A stretch of DNA of 64,000 bases, taken from Flavobacterium lipolyticum (GTDB lineage: Bacteria > Bacteroidota > Bacteroidia > Flavobacteriales > Flavobacteriaceae). The DNA lies in the NCBI RefSeq assembly GCF_020905335.1, contig NZ_JAJJMN010000001.1, positions 2,356,001-2,420,000 on the forward strand, read 5' to 3'. Of this stretch, positions 63,755 to 64,000 are shown one piece after another. Made by a program: the position numbers and the translations under genes. Under the pieces are notes generated by a model, which saw only the letters and a list, made by a program, of their open reading frames with translations, was not told the DNA's origin and searched no databases. Position 1 is the first letter of the stretch; each line of letters opens with the position of its first letter.

Positions 63755-63840
63755 ATTTTTTACTACCGAAAGTAATGTTTCAGTACCCATAACGAACCGT
63801 TTCATTATGAAGAGGTTGCAATCAGTTCAAATTTTTCCTC
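63745..63840 (-). promoter_or_regulatory. SAM-II (long-loop) riboswitch upstream of metK
   Basis: On the minus strand: P1 arms GAGG (63840-63837) and CCTC; between them AATTTGAACTGATTGCAA, close to the SAM-II core loop; then two long inserted hairpins (CATAATGAA/TTCGTTATG; TACTGAAA/TTTCGGTAGTA); then AAAAATGCTAAAGCAG. CTG and GC of the loop can pair with CAG and GC of the 3' strand, leaving the U-rich and A-rich stretches for triples, as in SAM-II. The inserted hairpins fit the long-loop subclass known in Bacteroidota. Confidence 0.75.
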
Positions 63841-63853
63841 TTGTATTCGCGTG

Positions 63854-63883
63854 CAAAGGTATAAAACCATTTTGATTTGCAAA
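63854..63883 (-). promoter_or_regulatory. metK promoter
   Basis: Minus-strand TTTG (63883-63880), 18-nt spacer, TACCTTTG (63861-63854): an ideal Bacteroidota promoter. It places the RNA start near 63847, just before P1 of the riboswitch. Confidence 0.8.
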
Positions 63884-64000
63884 TTAAACTTTTCATTTTT
63901 TTGATTTTAGAAGCAGAAATTTAACATATCATACTATTTTGATAGGGTAATAGAAATTATTTTGGTTTTTGTTTGGCTGATTGGAAAATAGTTCGCAAAT

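Overview
The window is AT-rich and has every mark of a Flavobacterium-like member of the Bacteroidota. It carries a gliding/type IX secretion gene (porT/sprT), TamL, exosortase F with its partner, a GLPGLI protein with its TonB-dependent receptor, an HYC_CC_PP protein, UbiE for menaquinone synthesis, and Bacteroidota-type promoters (TTTG, about 18 nt, TAnnTTTG). Genes generally lack Shine-Dalgarno sequences. I see no rRNA, tRNA, CRISPR array, intact insertion sequence or prophage. About 55 protein genes are called, plus one gene fragment.

Layout. 1-7.0 kb: an STN-type TonB-dependent receptor cut by the window edge with a secreted partner, a TPR histidine kinase with a LytTR response regulator, and small unknown genes. 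7.2-11.4 kb: pnp and rpsO, a MORN/TonB-C protein and a free-Met-(R)-sulfoxide reductase-like GAF protein. 11.4-16.2 kb: exosortase F pair, a probable copper operon (HYC_CC_PP, TonB receptor, HMA protein) and a DedA protein. 16.4-23.7 kb: the cell-shape operon in the order mreB-mreC-mreD-mrdA-rodA, preceded by purH. 23.9-27.4 kb: an ABC permease, a zinc alcohol dehydrogenase, a lipocalin-like protein and an XRE regulator. 27.4-28.2 kb: a gene-free tandem array of a 70-bp unit. 28.2-35.0 kb: accD, fbaA, tamL, a SpoU methyltransferase, porT and ubiE. 35.6-40.6 kb: dihydrofolate reductase and thymidylate synthase (thymidylate cycle), a bifunctional nuclease, etfA and etfB. 41.1-49.7 kb: pdhB, a DUF5686 protein, an acyltransferase, an AlkA-like glycosylase, soluble and membrane pyrophosphatases. 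49.7-50.8 kb: a HigBA toxin-antitoxin island. 50.8-62.0 kb: deoxynucleoside kinase, GLPGLI/TonB system, large secreted unknown, DUF4153 protein and an M28 peptidase. 62.4-64.0 kb: metK behind a probable SAM-II (long-loop) riboswitch.

Most genes are housekeeping or envelope genes. The unusual material is between genes. (1) A family of intergenic elements is built of 7-bp tandem repeats, often in two opposed arms, at seven or more places. (2) A 70-bp tandem array and scattered 13-bp mini-hairpins share the form nnnCC-NNN-GGnnn, with covarying stems. (3) The HigBA module lies between two identical 32-bp terminator copies and beside a decayed antitoxin fragment. (4) A gene-free 570-bp stretch between ubiE and the reductase gene has paired operator-like boxes, four consecutive hairpins and a strong terminator, and may encode a small RNA. 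(5) The metK leader has a SAM-II-like pseudoknot whose 3' strand can instead pair with downstream sequence.
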